From NCBI GenBank assembly GCA_937906975.1, contig CALCUN010000182.1, positions 1-13,121 on the forward strand: 13,121 bases of DNA, read 5' to 3'. The stretch is from an uncultured Bacteroidales bacterium (GTDB taxonomy: Bacteria; Bacteroidota; Bacteroidia; Bacteroidales; P3). The position numbers and the translations under genes are program-made. The first letter of the stretch is position 1, and every line of letters starts with the position of its first letter. Positions 13,081 through 13,121 of this stretch are shown in pieces. The notes under the pieces were generated by a model. The model did no database searches. It was not told the DNA's origin and saw nothing but the letters and a program-made list of their open reading frames with translations.

Positions 13081-13121
13081 TTTTTATATCTATCCAATTG
13101 GAATAGAGCACAGTATCTACC

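Noticed and set aside
1..13121. tRNA, rRNA, CRISPR array or insertion sequence
   Set aside because: No cloverleaf, rRNA core, regularly spaced repeats or transposase was recognised on either strand.

Overview
The window looks like a mosaic of at least two, probably three or four, sources. Positions 1 to about 8250 are an ordinary AT-rich Bacteroidetes chromosome, probably Bacteroidales. Support: TAnnTTTG-type -7 promoter boxes, no Shine-Dalgarno sequences before the genes, and a typical gene set of topA, ispE, pepD, a large secreted/outer-membrane protein, a secreted hypothetical, and the N-terminal half of a dipeptidyl peptidase IV (DPP IV).

The DPP IV gene is cut after its beta-propeller, at about 8235-8260. 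From there the sequence is phage-like: the N-terminal part of a PD-(D/E)XK-type nuclease on the minus strand, then plus-strand genes of virulent-phage character. Three consecutive genes (8746-10687) each begin with a short tag of the form MK....[FYI][IL]xE-KLxI. It resembles the capsid-targeting propeptide of T4 internal head proteins (T4 internal protein I begins MKTYQEFIAE) and carries the (L/I)-x-E cleavage consensus of the T4 prohead protease. One of the three has a second, internal copy of the tag, and one is a BspA-like/DUF285 repeat protein. This is the main candidate for an undescribed system: a set of cargo proteins that may be packaged in the head and co-injected.

The tagged trio ends in a strong terminator and uses CAA for Gln (12 CAA, 1 CAG). 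The genes on both sides (nuclease, LemA-like protein, large membrane protein) use CAG (22 CAG, 2 CAA). The trio is therefore either a transferred cassette in a phage or a separately derived segment. After it come a 57-aa small gene, a LemA-like membrane protein and a three-helix membrane protein (10769-12731).

The last 390 bases (12732-13121) hold no intact gene. On the minus strand a 112-codon frame is free of TAA and TAG but contains two in-frame TGA codons. It may be a recoded gene, a decayed gene, or low-quality sequence at a contig end. No integrase, att repeats, tRNA, rRNA, CRISPR array or insertion sequence was seen, so the host/phage join is as likely to be an assembly chimera as a real insertion.
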